This document shows positions 1 to 7,497 of a stretch of 64,000 nucleotides of DNA, piece after piece. Below the pieces are notes generated by a model. It did no database searches and was not told the DNA's origin. It was given only the letters and a program-made list of their open reading frames with translations. The stretch comes from Chloroflexota bacterium (GTDB lineage Bacteria; Chloroflexota; Anaerolineae; Aggregatilineales; Phototrophicaceae): the NCBI GenBank assembly GCA_028873975.1, contig JAPPMO010000026.1, positions 62,001-126,000 of the forward strand, written 5' to 3'. The first letter of the stretch is position 1; the number at the start of each line of letters is the position of its first letter. Made by a program: the position numbers and the translations under genes.

Positions 1-263
1 AAGAAGTACTCGCCGCCTGGCTTGATGTAAGAACTACTTCGCAGTTTGTATACTTGGCCCGGTTCAACTTCAGGGGACTTTGGAAAAGCAACTCCTTTAG
101 CTGCGATGAGTCCGTTTACAATATGAGACAGGAGGATGCTCTTCCCAGAACCATTCTCACCCACCAGGATAACTGGTTTAGGAGTCTCACCCTCAAAGGG
201 CAACTCGATATCGAGATTCTCGAGAGGTCCGTAGTTGACTAGCTGGATTCGCTTTGTATACAT
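1..263 (-). CDS. AAA/SMC-like ATPase, N-terminal part only (runs off window)
   Basis: An open frame on the minus strand starts with ATG at 263 and stays open to base 1, so only the first 87 or so residues are visible. They hold a Walker A motif, GENGSGKS, at about residues 38-45, after a beta-strand start (IQLVNYGPLENLDIEL) typical of RecF/SMC/OLD-like ABC-type ATPases ('AAA15/AAA21' families). It lies 18 bp after hsdS on the same strand, so it is probably the next gene of the type I restriction operon. ATPases of this kind inside hsd loci include anticodon-nuclease types such as PrrC/RloC, but the part that would decide this is outside the window. Function beyond ATP binding is unknown. Confidence 0.8.
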   Translation of the reverse strand, partial: MYTKRIQLVNYGPLENLDIELPFEGETPKPVILVGENGSGKSILLSHIVNGLIAAKGVAFPKSPEVEPGQVYKLRSSSYIKPGGEYF

Positions 264-281
264 GGAATGCTCCGGGTCTGA

Positions 282-1853
282 TTAGACTTTAACCGCTCCC
301 GACACCAGCCCCGGCAGCAGCGCGTCGCGCGTGGCAGCGAGCGATCTTGACTGAATGCCAAGGCCAATTTGTCTCTCTAGAATGCTGTCAAATATACTGT
401 CTGCTTTGCTGAGGAAAATTGAATCAGGAACTGCACAAAGGGCTTCATTCAAGTGATGACGCTTGATATGCCCCATCGTTGTTGCTTTTCCGGCTGCAAC
501 CGACTGAAAGAATGCAAGGTGAGAGCGCAGATTCTGTAAAAAGAACCATTTCGGAAATTCCTCAGAAGTGACCTTGAACAAGTGCTGGTTTAGTGCGACA
601 CGTCCGCCAAACCACACTTTTACCAATAAACTACCAGACCAAGAAAAGATAACATCACCATCATCTACAATACAATCAGGTCTGATATCGGTGGATGCGC
701 GTTCCTTTCCATCCGCAATTCCGGCCCTTAGCTGGGCAATCTTTAGTACTGGAAGCCACTCTTTACCCTCTTCAGGTCTGAACTTTTGCAGAGCAAGCCC
801 GTTGCGAAAGTGCGCAATTTTATCCAACGGCTTTATTTCCCACCCCTCGGGAATCTGTCCCAACTCGGACGGCGCGAGGCGATCGGGGAAAAGGTCGGCT
901 ATATGCGGCGGCAAGCCCGTATCGCGGCCTTCCATCTTGGCGCGGACGGGGTCGAAATCGACGAACCAGGACTTGAAGAGGGCGCGAGCCATGGCTTCCA
1001 GCGTCTCGTTCATGCGCCGGTTCAGTTCGATCTTGTCGTCAAGCGTTCCCAGAATGTGAGCGATGGCGCGTTGTTCTGGGAGGGGTGGGAGTACGATATT
1101 TAGTAGCCCAAAGGAAGACTTTTTCAATATGGGTTGAGCTGAACCACTTGCCATATTCCTGATTTCAGCTTCTCGACTGTGAAGATCATAGTACACATAC
1201 TTAGCATCTATTTCCGAATCTACAACGATGCTATTTATCTGTTGATTAGTCACACAGTCATTGTCAGCTATAGCACTTTTTCCCATCGCTGAACCAATGC
1301 ACGTAACCATAATTGAATTTCGGGGAATGCGAGCACTCTCGACGGACTTTGCACCTGCTTCAGTTAGATAACGATTCGTAACGCCAATAAGCCTCCTCCC
1401 GTCGAAGTCAGATGGAGTAACAAACGGAATGTCACCGCCGAAAAAGTCCTGTCTGTGTGTAGCAGGAGTTCTCCCTGTGATAACTTCGCCGATGTTTGAT
1501 AAGGTCGTCTTGACCCACTCACCCTCCATACCCAAGCTCCTTGAGATTGGCGGCAATGGCGTCCGCTGCAACTCCACGATCTGCTTGAAGGCATCTCCAA
1601 TCCGGTTGAAATCCACAACGTCGACCGTGTAGGGGAGAGATGAGTTTTCGAAAGCGTCTTTCAGGGCGCCCAGCACTTTGTGGCTAAGCTTGCCCTCACC
1701 CTCCAAGGCCAAGTCCAAATCTGAGGAGTCCTTGGTGGTCCAGTTGGCGCGGCTCCCGAAGACCCAGACTTTGACGCCCGCAGGCAGATTCTTGATCAGG
1801 ATGTCCTGCACAATTCCGAGGTGGTCCGGCCTGATATCCACTGGGCTAGTCAA
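282..1853 (-). CDS. hsdS: MNT nucleotidyltransferase-HsdS fusion (type I R-M specificity subunit)
   Basis: Residues 1-105 form a minimal nucleotidyltransferase (MNT) domain with an exact GS-x10-DxD signature: G33 S34, then D45 and D47, with a likely third carboxylate at D78 or D81 (VDVVD). From M109 on it is a full-length HsdS with two target-recognition domains, each followed by a conserved helical spacer (LPPLPEQRAIAHIL in the first; ATRDALLPGLVSG at the end). HsdS sets the DNA sequence recognised by the HsdM/HsdR complex. The start is TTG (1853) or GTG (1841), overlapping the upstream HEPN-type gene. An AAGGAG at 1537-1542 lies 7 nt before the M109 ATG (1529), so a stand-alone HsdS could also be made from inside the fusion. 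HsdR is not in the window and may lie to the left. Confidence 0.9.
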   Translation of the reverse strand: MTSPVDIRPDHLGIVQDILIKNLPAGVKVWVFGSRANWTTKDSSDLDLALEGEGKLSHKVLGALKDAFENSSLPYTVDVVDFNRIGDAFKQIVELQRTPLPPISRSLGMEGEWVKTTLSNIGEVITGRTPATHRQDFFGGDIPFVTPSDFDGRRLIGVTNRYLTEAGAKSVESARIPRNSIMVTCIGSAMGKSAIADNDCVTNQQINSIVVDSEIDAKYVYYDLHSREAEIRNMASGSAQPILKKSSFGLLNIVLPPLPEQRAIAHILGTLDDKIELNRRMNETLEAMARALFKSWFVDFDPVRAKMEGRDTGLPPHIADLFPDRLAPSELGQIPEGWEIKPLDKIAHFRNGLALQKFRPEEGKEWLPVLKIAQLRAGIADGKERASTDIRPDCIVDDGDVIFSWSGSLLVKVWFGGRVALNQHLFKVTSEEFPKWFFLQNLRSHLAFFQSVAAGKATTMGHIKRHHLNEALCAVPDSIFLSKADSIFDSILERQIGLGIQSRSLAATRDALLPGLVSGAVKV

Positions 1854-2277
1854 GGGACGCGTTCCTCTCCTGGAGTCGATTCAGCAGATAACGGGCCTCT
1901 TGGAGGAAGTCCGGAGCGCTCTCAAACACCTCCTGCGCCTTCTCTTCGTTGTAGGTGTGACTGGTGGCGCCGCGGTTCCTGCGAAACTCACGCCACTCCG
2001 GGAGCTCGGACCTGAGGAGGGCTTGCCTGTAAGCTTCGCGGATGACGTCGTTGAAGACGAGCTTGTCGATCTCCGCCGGGTTGGCAGAGGCAAGCTCCAG
2101 ATAGCGCCGCAGCATCCTGAAAGAGAGCTCGTAAGTGAACTCGAACGCTTGGATGACGGCAGCCCTCAGATGCCTCTTGAGGCGAGGATCGGGCAATGCC
2201 AGGTCGGAGTTGTAGATGTCCAGGGCCTCTTCTAACTGGGCCACGGCGTCTTCTAGCGGTGTCAAATCCAACTTCAT
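1846..2277 (-). CDS. HEPN/HI0074-family nucleotidyltransferase partner
   Basis: A small all-helical protein (143 aa from the ATG at 2277, with AGAGGG 6 nt upstream; the longer reading starts with TTG). It matches the HI0074 'nucleotidyltransferase substrate-binding' family, which belongs to the HEPN superfamily. Near the C-terminus it has R-x4-H-x-Y (RGATSHTY), the motif in which HEPN toxins of the HepT/MntA type carry the RNase Arg and His and the Tyr that the MNT antitoxin modifies with AMP. It sits 10 bp after hsdM and overlaps the MNT-HsdS frame by a few bases, so translation is probably coupled. Its natural partner would be the MNT domain fused to HsdS. Whether it is a toxin here is inference; HI0074 itself is not a proven RNase. 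Confidence 0.85.
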   Translation of the reverse strand: MKLDLTPLEDAVAQLEEALDIYNSDLALPDPRLKRHLRAAVIQAFEFTYELSFRMLRRYLELASANPAEIDKLVFNDVIREAYRQALLRSELPEWREFRRNRGATSHTYNEEKAQEVFESAPDFLQEARYLLNRLQERNASLD

Positions 2278-2287
2278 AGGGCGCCCT

Positions 2288-3826
2288 CTACTTCCCAAAT
2301 CCCAGCCGCGCTAGGTTGGCCTCAATCTCCGAGTCCAGCCGTCGTGCCTCAGCCTGTTGTTCCCGCCACTGAGCCGAAAGACGGGCCATTTGCTCCTCGA
2401 ATGGCTCCCCATCGTCCTCCTGCGGCGCCATGCCGACATAGCGCCCCGGCGTCAGCACGTAGTCGTGTTTCGCCACTTCTTCCAGCGAGGCGCTCACACA
2501 GAAGCCAGGTTCGTCGGCGTAATCCTCCGTCCCGTTCCGCCAGGCATGGTAGACGTCGGCGATGCTTTTGATGTCCGCGTCCGTCAGCTTGCGCTGCGTG
2601 CGGTCGATCATTTCCCCCATCTGGCGGGCGTCTATGAACAAGACCTCGCCGCGTCGCTTGCGTCGGCGGGCCAGAAACCAGAGGCAGGCCGGTATCTGCG
2701 TTGAATAGAAGAGTTGGCCCGGCAGCGCCACCATGCAGTCCACCAGGTCGTTCTCGGCCAGGCTGCGGCGGATTGCGCTTTCGGCTTTCTGCCCGCTGGA
2801 CATAGAGCCGTTGGCCAGCACGAAGCCGGCCATGCCGCTCGGCGTCAGGTGGTGCAGGATGTGCTGGACCCAGGCGAAGTTGGCGTTGCCTTTGGGCGGG
2901 ATGCCGTATTTCCAGCGTACATCTTCGCGCAAGCGATCGCCGCCCCAGTCGGAGACGTTGAAGGGCGGGTTGGCGAGGATGAAATCGGCGCGCAGGTCGG
3001 GGTGGCGGTCGTTATGGAAGCTGTCGCCATGCGCGATCTGGGCGTCAATGCCGCGGATGGCCAGGTTCATTTTGGCCAGACGCCAGGTGGTGTAATTCGA
3101 CTCCTGGCCGTAGATAGAGATGTCGCCTTTGGCTTTGCCGCCGTTGCCGTTGCCGTGGGCGTGGGCGTCGATGAATTCGATGGATTGCACAAACATGCCG
3201 GAGGAGCCGCAGCAGGGGTCATAAACGCGCCCATTGAAAGGTTTCAGCATCGCCACCAGCAGCCGAACGACGCTGCGCGGCGTGTAGAACTGCCCGCCTT
3301 TCTTGCCTTCGGCGCTGGCGAACTCCCTGAGGAAATATTCGTAGACCCGGCCCAGCACATCTTGCGAGCGGGCTGCCACGTCGCCCACCTTGGTGTTGCT
3401 GATCTCGTCGATCAGCTGGCCCAAGACGCGCGCGCTGAGACCCGGGCGGGCGTAGTCCTTGGGCAGCACGCCTTTGAGCGCCGGATTGTCCCGTTCGATG
3501 CCGGCCATGGCATCATCAACGAGTTGGCCGATGATTGGCTGTTTCGCCTGCGCCTGGATATGTCTCCAGCGCGCTTCCGGCGGCACCCAGAAGATGTTGT
3601 CGGCGATGTATTCGTCCTTTTGTTCCGGGTCGGCATAGGCTTCCGCTTGCAGGCGAACGTAATGTTCCTCGAAAGCGTCGGAAATGTACTTCAGGAAGAT
3701 GAGGCCCAAGCACACATGCTTGTATTCGGCGGCGTCCATGCTGCCGCGCAAGGCATCAGCCATCTCCCATAGTTTCTTTTCAATACCGTTGCCGGCCTCG
3801 CTCTTGTTCGCTGCGTCATTGGCCAC
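2288..3826 (-). CDS. hsdM: Type I restriction-modification DNA methyltransferase subunit
   Basis: N6-adenine methyltransferase of a type I R-M system, 512 aa. It has an N-terminal helical HsdM_N domain ([20 protein letters not shown]), a GQFYTP motif near residue 178, the SAM-binding motif DPCCGSSG at about 203-210, and the catalytic NPPF at about 286-289. The start chosen is GTG at 3826, because AGGAAGG lies 8 nt before it and the 22 codons further upstream overlap the promoter. The order hsdM, HEPN gene, MNT-hsdS, ATPase on one strand with tiny gaps points to one operon. No HsdR is visible. Confidence 0.95.
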   Translation of the reverse strand: MANDAANKSEAGNGIEKKLWEMADALRGSMDAAEYKHVCLGLIFLKYISDAFEEHYVRLQAEAYADPEQKDEYIADNIFWVPPEARWRHIQAQAKQPIIGQLVDDAMAGIERDNPALKGVLPKDYARPGLSARVLGQLIDEISNTKVGDVAARSQDVLGRVYEYFLREFASAEGKKGGQFYTPRSVVRLLVAMLKPFNGRVYDPCCGSSGMFVQSIEFIDAHAHGNGNGGKAKGDISIYGQESNYTTWRLAKMNLAIRGIDAQIAHGDSFHNDRHPDLRADFILANPPFNVSDWGGDRLREDVRWKYGIPPKGNANFAWVQHILHHLTPSGMAGFVLANGSMSSGQKAESAIRRSLAENDLVDCMVALPGQLFYSTQIPACLWFLARRRKRRGEVLFIDARQMGEMIDRTQRKLTDADIKSIADVYHAWRNGTEDYADEPGFCVSASLEEVAKHDYVLTPGRYVGMAPQEDDGEPFEEQMARLSAQWREQQAEARRLDSEIEANLARLGFGK

Positions 3827-3877
3827 TAATATCGCCTTCCTATAAACTTTCGCACTTACAAAAATCAAAGCGCTCGT

Positions 3878-3927
3878 ATCATAGCGGGGCAAATGACCAG
3901 TGTCAACGTGTTACGCTCAATTTTGAG
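3878..3927 (-). promoter_or_regulatory. Sigma70-type promoter of the hsd operon with adjacent inverted repeat
   Basis: On the minus strand TTGACA (3901-3906) and TATGAT (3878-3883) are 17 bp apart, a near-consensus promoter about 50 nt before the hsdM GTG. Just upstream of the -35 is a 5-bp inverted repeat with a 2-bp centre, CTCAATTTTGAG (3916-3927 on the plus strand), which could be a regulator site. The promoter is clear; the operator is speculative. Confidence 0.75.
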
Positions 3928-3944
3928 TATCTGCGGCTAGCGCT

Positions 3945-5756
3945 TTAGCGTATCTCCCCCTCCACCCGCTCCTTCCCCAGATTCCCCCGCTCCTGCTCGA
4001 CAATCTCGGGATCCAGCTTCACAAACAGCGGCGACGGCTGGCGCAGCGCCTGACCCGCCCGCAAATCGCTCGTTCTCCACTCTCCTATCGCCTTACCCCC
4101 ATCATAGACCAGCGCCAGGTGATCGCGATTTTCTTCGCTGTAATTCTCGATACTGAGATCACCGAAAAGCTGCCCCTCATAGCCGAGCATCTCGTGGACT
4201 TGCTGGGAGCTGAAGGGCGTGAAGGGCGCGAAGAGGATTTTCAAGTTGTCGATGCAGCGCAGCGCCGCGTAAACCGAGCGCGCCGCGTCGGCGCGGTCGG
4301 CTTTGATCACCTTCCAGGGTTCGCGCTCGTTGAGCCAGGCGTTGACCTCGCGCGCCAGCGCCAGCGTCTCTTCCAGCGCTTCTTTCAGACGGACTTGCTC
4401 CAGCAGCGCGCCGACCGAATCGAAGCCGGCTTCGGTTGCCGCGATGATGTCGCTGTCGGCGGCGGTCAATTCATCGGGGGCGGGTACAGCGCCGTCAAAG
4501 CGCTTATAGGCGAAGCCGAGCACGCGATTGACCAGATTGCCCCAAGCCGCCAGCAATTCGTTGTTGACCCGCGCCAGGAAGCCTTCCCAGGAAAAGTCGC
4601 TGTCTTGCCGTTCGGGGAAGCTGCGGGCGACATAAAAGCGCAGGGCATCGGCTTGGTAGCGCTCCAGCAGGTCCGGCAGCCAGACCGCCCAATTGCGCGA
4701 GGTCGAGAATTGCTGGCCCTCGATATTCATGAATTCGTTGGCGGGCACATCGTAGGGCAACTGCAGCGGAATATCGCCATAGACGGGATCGTCTTCGTTG
4801 TAGATGCCATCGATGCCGAGGAGTTCCGCCTGCCAGATGATGGTATGGAAGGGGATGTTGTCCTTGCCGATGAAATTGTAGATCTTGGCTTCCGGGTTGT
4901 ACCACCATTTCTTCCATTCGTCGGGGGCGCCGATGTTCTTCGCCCATTCGATGCTGGCGGTGAAATAACCCATGACCGCGTCAAACCAGACGTAAAGCCG
5001 TTTGTCTTCCCAGCCTTCCAGTGGCACAGGAACGCCCCAATCGATATCGCGCGTGATGGGACGCCCGCGCAGCCCCTCCTTGACGAAGTTCTGGCTGAAG
5101 GTGCTGACGTTGGGGCGCCAATGATGCGCGTGCTCCGCGAGGTAGTCCAGGATCTGCTCGGTGAACCGGCCGAGATCGAGAAAATAATGCTCGGATTCGC
5201 GCGGTATCAACTTGTCGTCGGGATTGTTGCGGCTGTGCGGATTGATGAGCTGGATGGCATCCATCAGATTGCCGCAGTTTTCGCATTGATCGCCGCGGGC
5301 ATAAGAGTACTTGCAGATGTAGCAAGTGCCTTCCACATAGCGATCGGGCAGGAAGCGCTTTTCGCTCTCGCTGTATAGCAGGGTCTGCTTTTCCTTGTAG
5401 AGATGGCCGCGTTCCAGCAGCCTGACAAAAATGTCCTGCGCCACTTGATGATGGTTCTCTGTGTCGGTGTGGGTGAAGAGGTCGTAGCTCACGCCGACTT
5501 TCCGCTGCGTCTGCAAGAAGCGTTCATGATAATGTTCGAAGACCGCCAGCGGCGTCGTGCCGCGCTTGTCGGCTTCGACCGTGATCGGCGTGCCGTGGCT
5601 GTCCGATCCGCTGACCATCAGCACGTGATTCCCCCGCAGGCGGTGATAGCGCGCGAAAATATCGGCCGGCAGATAAGCCCCCGCCAAGTGACCGATATGC
5701 AGGTCGCCATTGGCGTAGGGCCAAGCCACCGATACGTGAATATATTGTGCTGACAT
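3945..5756 (-). CDS. metG: Methionyl-tRNA synthetase
   Basis: Charges tRNA-Met with methionine in the cytoplasm. Class I signature HIGH at residues 20-23, a KMSKS equivalent in the form FSTSR, and a four-Cys zinc knuckle (CYIC...CENC) mark the MetG1-type enzyme. 603 aa; no C-terminal Trbp111-like tRNA-binding domain. The ATG at 5756 is chosen over a longer frame because the family begins at this point (MSAQYIHVSVAWPYANGD) and the 31 codons upstream overlap a terminator hairpin. It has its own promoter, leader peptide and attenuator (separate entries), so expression is probably tuned to methionine or charged tRNA-Met. Confidence 0.97.
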   Translation of the reverse strand: MSAQYIHVSVAWPYANGDLHIGHLAGAYLPADIFARYHRLRGNHVLMVSGSDSHGTPITVEADKRGTTPLAVFEHYHERFLQTQRKVGVSYDLFTHTDTENHHQVAQDIFVRLLERGHLYKEKQTLLYSESEKRFLPDRYVEGTCYICKYSYARGDQCENCGNLMDAIQLINPHSRNNPDDKLIPRESEHYFLDLGRFTEQILDYLAEHAHHWRPNVSTFSQNFVKEGLRGRPITRDIDWGVPVPLEGWEDKRLYVWFDAVMGYFTASIEWAKNIGAPDEWKKWWYNPEAKIYNFIGKDNIPFHTIIWQAELLGIDGIYNEDDPVYGDIPLQLPYDVPANEFMNIEGQQFSTSRNWAVWLPDLLERYQADALRFYVARSFPERQDSDFSWEGFLARVNNELLAAWGNLVNRVLGFAYKRFDGAVPAPDELTAADSDIIAATEAGFDSVGALLEQVRLKEALEETLALAREVNAWLNEREPWKVIKADRADAARSVYAALRCIDNLKILFAPFTPFSSQQVHEMLGYEGQLFGDLSIENYSEENRDHLALVYDGGKAIGEWRTSDLRAGQALRQPSPLFVKLDPEIVEQERGNLGKERVEGEIR

Positions 5757-5816
5757 CGCGTTTTCCCTTTTCAGCGAGCCTTTTAACATCGGCTCGGCAA
5801 GCAACTGAATGCTAAT

Positions 5817-5910
5817 AAAAAACCGCCTGTCGAGGACAGACGGCATCAAGTTTCGGCTAAGTATCGCCTAGGCGAAGACCAAGCTCCGTCTGTCCCGGGG
5901 GACGGTCGGC
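5817..5910 (-). terminator. metG leader attenuator: terminator and competing antiterminator
   Basis: Read on the minus strand, CCGTCTGTC (5835-5843) and GACAGGCGG (5823-5831) form a 9-bp stem (one G-U pair, 3-nt loop) followed directly by six T (5817-5822), an intrinsic terminator placed about 60 nt before metG. Upstream, GGACAGACGG (5886-5895) is exactly complementary over 10 bp to the terminator's 5' arm plus one base (5834-5843), so it can form an antiterminator. The same upstream arm can also fold with the GTCC just before it (around 5900-5908). These are the three alternative pairings expected of an attenuator. They are read directly from the sequence; function is inferred. Confidence 0.75.
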
Positions 5911-5948
5911 ATCCGCATAGGCATGACAGCGCTCGTTCCTGCAACCAT
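5868..5948 (-). CDS. Candidate Met-rich leader peptide of metG
   Basis: A 26-codon open frame from ATG 5948 to TAG 5868, between the metG promoter and the attenuator. Methionine appears at codons 1, 9, 11 and 13; the run M-P-M-R-M-P lies immediately before the first arm of the attenuator folding. A ribosome stalled there for lack of charged tRNA-Met would cover the first arm and free GGACAGACGG for the antiterminator. There is no Shine-Dalgarno; the predicted transcription start falls at or next to the A of the ATG, so the peptide would be translated from a leaderless mRNA. It is too short to judge by coding statistics; its position and Met cluster are the evidence. Confidence 0.65.
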   Translation of the reverse strand: MVAGTSAVMPMRMPTVPRDRRSLVFA

Positions 5949-5954
5949 GCGGTG

Positions 5955-5984
5955 AGTGTAACATGGCATTTCTGATCCCGTCAA
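5955..5984 (-). promoter_or_regulatory. metG promoter (leaderless start)
   Basis: TTGACG (5979-5984) and TACACT (5955-5960), 18 bp apart, with TG one base before the -10 (extended -10). The ATG of the leader peptide follows the -10 by 6 nt, so transcription should start at about that ATG. Confidence 0.75.
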
Positions 5985-6002
5985 GCGCTTGATCATCGGC
6001 AG

Positions 6003-6264
6003 CCGGACAATCGCATCAGATTTTTACCACCGAGAACACCGAGGACACCGAGTGAAGACTATTATTCGATTTTTCCCTAGATCCGCAATCAGAAATGGGA
6101 AGGTCACACATTGCCGCAATTGAAAATGTTCGTCATACACTTGAATACCATGTCATTTGGCGCTAGCAATTTTCGCTCAAACGCTTTTCTCGGTGTCCTC
6201 GGTGTTCTCGGTGGTTGAAATTTAGTTTGTTTTTAGGTACTTTGGTTCTGGCGTGATTGTCCTG
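6003..6264. repeat. MITE-like repeat A, copy 1
   Basis: 262-bp element filling the gap between metG and the next gene. Ends are imperfect 18-bp inverted repeats (6003-6020 and 6247-6264, 14 of 18 matching). Inside each end lies an array of 9-mers of type ACCGAGGAC (6026-6052 and, inverted, 6187-6215). No open frame of note. It is the same family as copies at 20549, 32914, 44541 and 53180. Confidence 0.75.
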
Positions 6265-6287
6265 TCATCGAGCAGGCGTCGGCTAGC

Positions 6288-7478
6288 GTGGAACATGACC
6301 GTCGGCTACAATACTCGCCGCTTCTCCGCCTAGGGACGGGATCCACTCGCTTGACGCAATCATCAGGAGACCAGCAACCCGGCAAACCGTACCAGCCCGG
6401 GCAGATCACGAATCACGAATTGAGACACGTTTCGCGTCGCCGCTTGGGCTGTTGGTTCTGGGCGATAGTCTGTTTCGTCTGCATCGTCTTGGCTCTTCTG
6501 ATCGCCTTGGCATTCGCCTATGCCGGCTGGACTTCCGGCATCGCCGTCGCGCGCGAAAACGCGACCGCCACTGGCGAAGCCGATACAAGAGTCCAGTGCG
6601 AGCGCATTCAGGTTGATATGGATGCCGGCAACCAGCAATTGTTGCAAACGAGACTGGACTATTTGCTCATGATGACGCCCGCGCCGCCCTGCCTCGGCGA
6701 AATCATCCCAAGGGCGACCGCGCTCTATCTACAGTCACAGCCGTCCGCCACTCCACAGCCAAGGGAACCGGCCCAGCCCGTCGCCACCATGCCCTCTCAA
6801 GCGGCGATTGCCGCAGCGACAATCGAGGATGGCTCGGTATACGATTTGGAGGCCTTGCTGCTGGAGGCGCAGGCGGATATCGTGTCGCAGCAATACCAGC
6901 GAGCGGTGGACACACTGGATGCCATCATCGCGGTTGACGAGAACTTTCAACGCGACCGCGTGCGCGAACTCTTGTTTGCCGCGCTCACATCCCAAGCGAC
7001 CAGGCTCTTCCGCAGCGGAAGATTATCCGAGGCGATCTTGACGACGGGACGCGCTGAAAACTACGGCGATGTCGAAGGCTTAAACTACGAGCGCGCTGTT
7101 GCCGAGCTCTACCTGAGAGGCTTGCAATTGAAGATCGCCAACCCTGGCGAAGCCGTCCGGCTGCTCAGTGTTATCGTCTACGAACATCGTCTCGGGAATT
7201 ATTTGAACGGCCAGATCATGACCGAATTGCAGGGGGCGCATCGAAATTACGGGGATGCCCTGACCTTCCGGGGCAATCACTGCCGGGCGCGGGACCAGTA
7301 TGAGGCGGCTTTAGCCTTGCAGCCGACAGGGGCGGCCATCAGCCGCGCCACCCTCACGGACAAACGCGACCAGTCGAATGTGCTGTGTCCGGACTCCAAC
7401 CCGACCGACGCCTCAGGGCAGACCAGGGTCGGCGTCGGCCTGCGCCCGACGATAGCGCCTGTCGGGCAGACGGGTTAG
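6288..7478 (+). CDS. Membrane-anchored tetratricopeptide-like protein
   Basis: 396 aa from a GTG start with no clear ribosome site; the start could be further in. A positively charged stretch (SRRR) is followed by one strong membrane helix at about residues 53-76 (WFWAIVCFVCIVLALLIALA), so the N-terminus is probably cytoplasmic and the rest outside. The remainder is helical with TPR-like features (ALRLF-type helices, a final unit around RARDQYEAALALQPTGA) and a low-complexity Pro/Gln linker at 145-165. No enzymatic motif. It stands alone between repeat copy 1 and the convergent glycosyltransferases. Probably a scaffold protein; function unknown. Confidence 0.6.
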   Translation: MEHDRRLQYSPLLRLGTGSTRLTQSSGDQQPGKPYQPGQITNHELRHVSRRRLGCWFWAIVCFVCIVLALLIALAFAYAGWTSGIAVARENATATGEADTRVQCERIQVDMDAGNQQLLQTRLDYLLMMTPAPPCLGEIIPRATALYLQSQPSATPQPREPAQPVATMPSQAAIAAATIEDGSVYDLEALLLEAQADIVSQQYQRAVDTLDAIIAVDENFQRDRVRELLFAALTSQATRLFRSGRLSEAILTTGRAENYGDVEGLNYERAVAELYLRGLQLKIANPGEAVRLLSVIVYEHRLGNYLNGQIMTELQGAHRNYGDALTFRGNHCRARDQYEAALALQPTGAAISRATLTDKRDQSNVLCPDSNPTDASGQTRVGVGLRPTIAPVGQTG

Positions 7479-7497
7479 ACGTCAACATAGATATCGT

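Noticed and set aside
2714..3772. Long plus-strand open frame (352 codons) opposite hsdM
   Set aside because: It is the antisense shadow of hsdM; composition is Ala/Val/Gly-rich without any domain.
4119..5378. Long plus-strand open frame (419 codons) opposite metG
   Set aside because: Shadow of metG caused by high GC at third positions; no homologous motifs.
5760..5950. T-box or SAM riboswitch in the metG leader
   Set aside because: No T-box antiterminator bulge sequence, no specifier loop, no SAM-I core; the leader is only about 190 nt. A leader peptide explains the Met codons better.
6026..6215. CRISPR array from the repeated ACCGAGAAC units
   Set aside because: Units are 9 bp, contiguous and without spacers; the pattern is a short minisatellite inside a MITE-like element.
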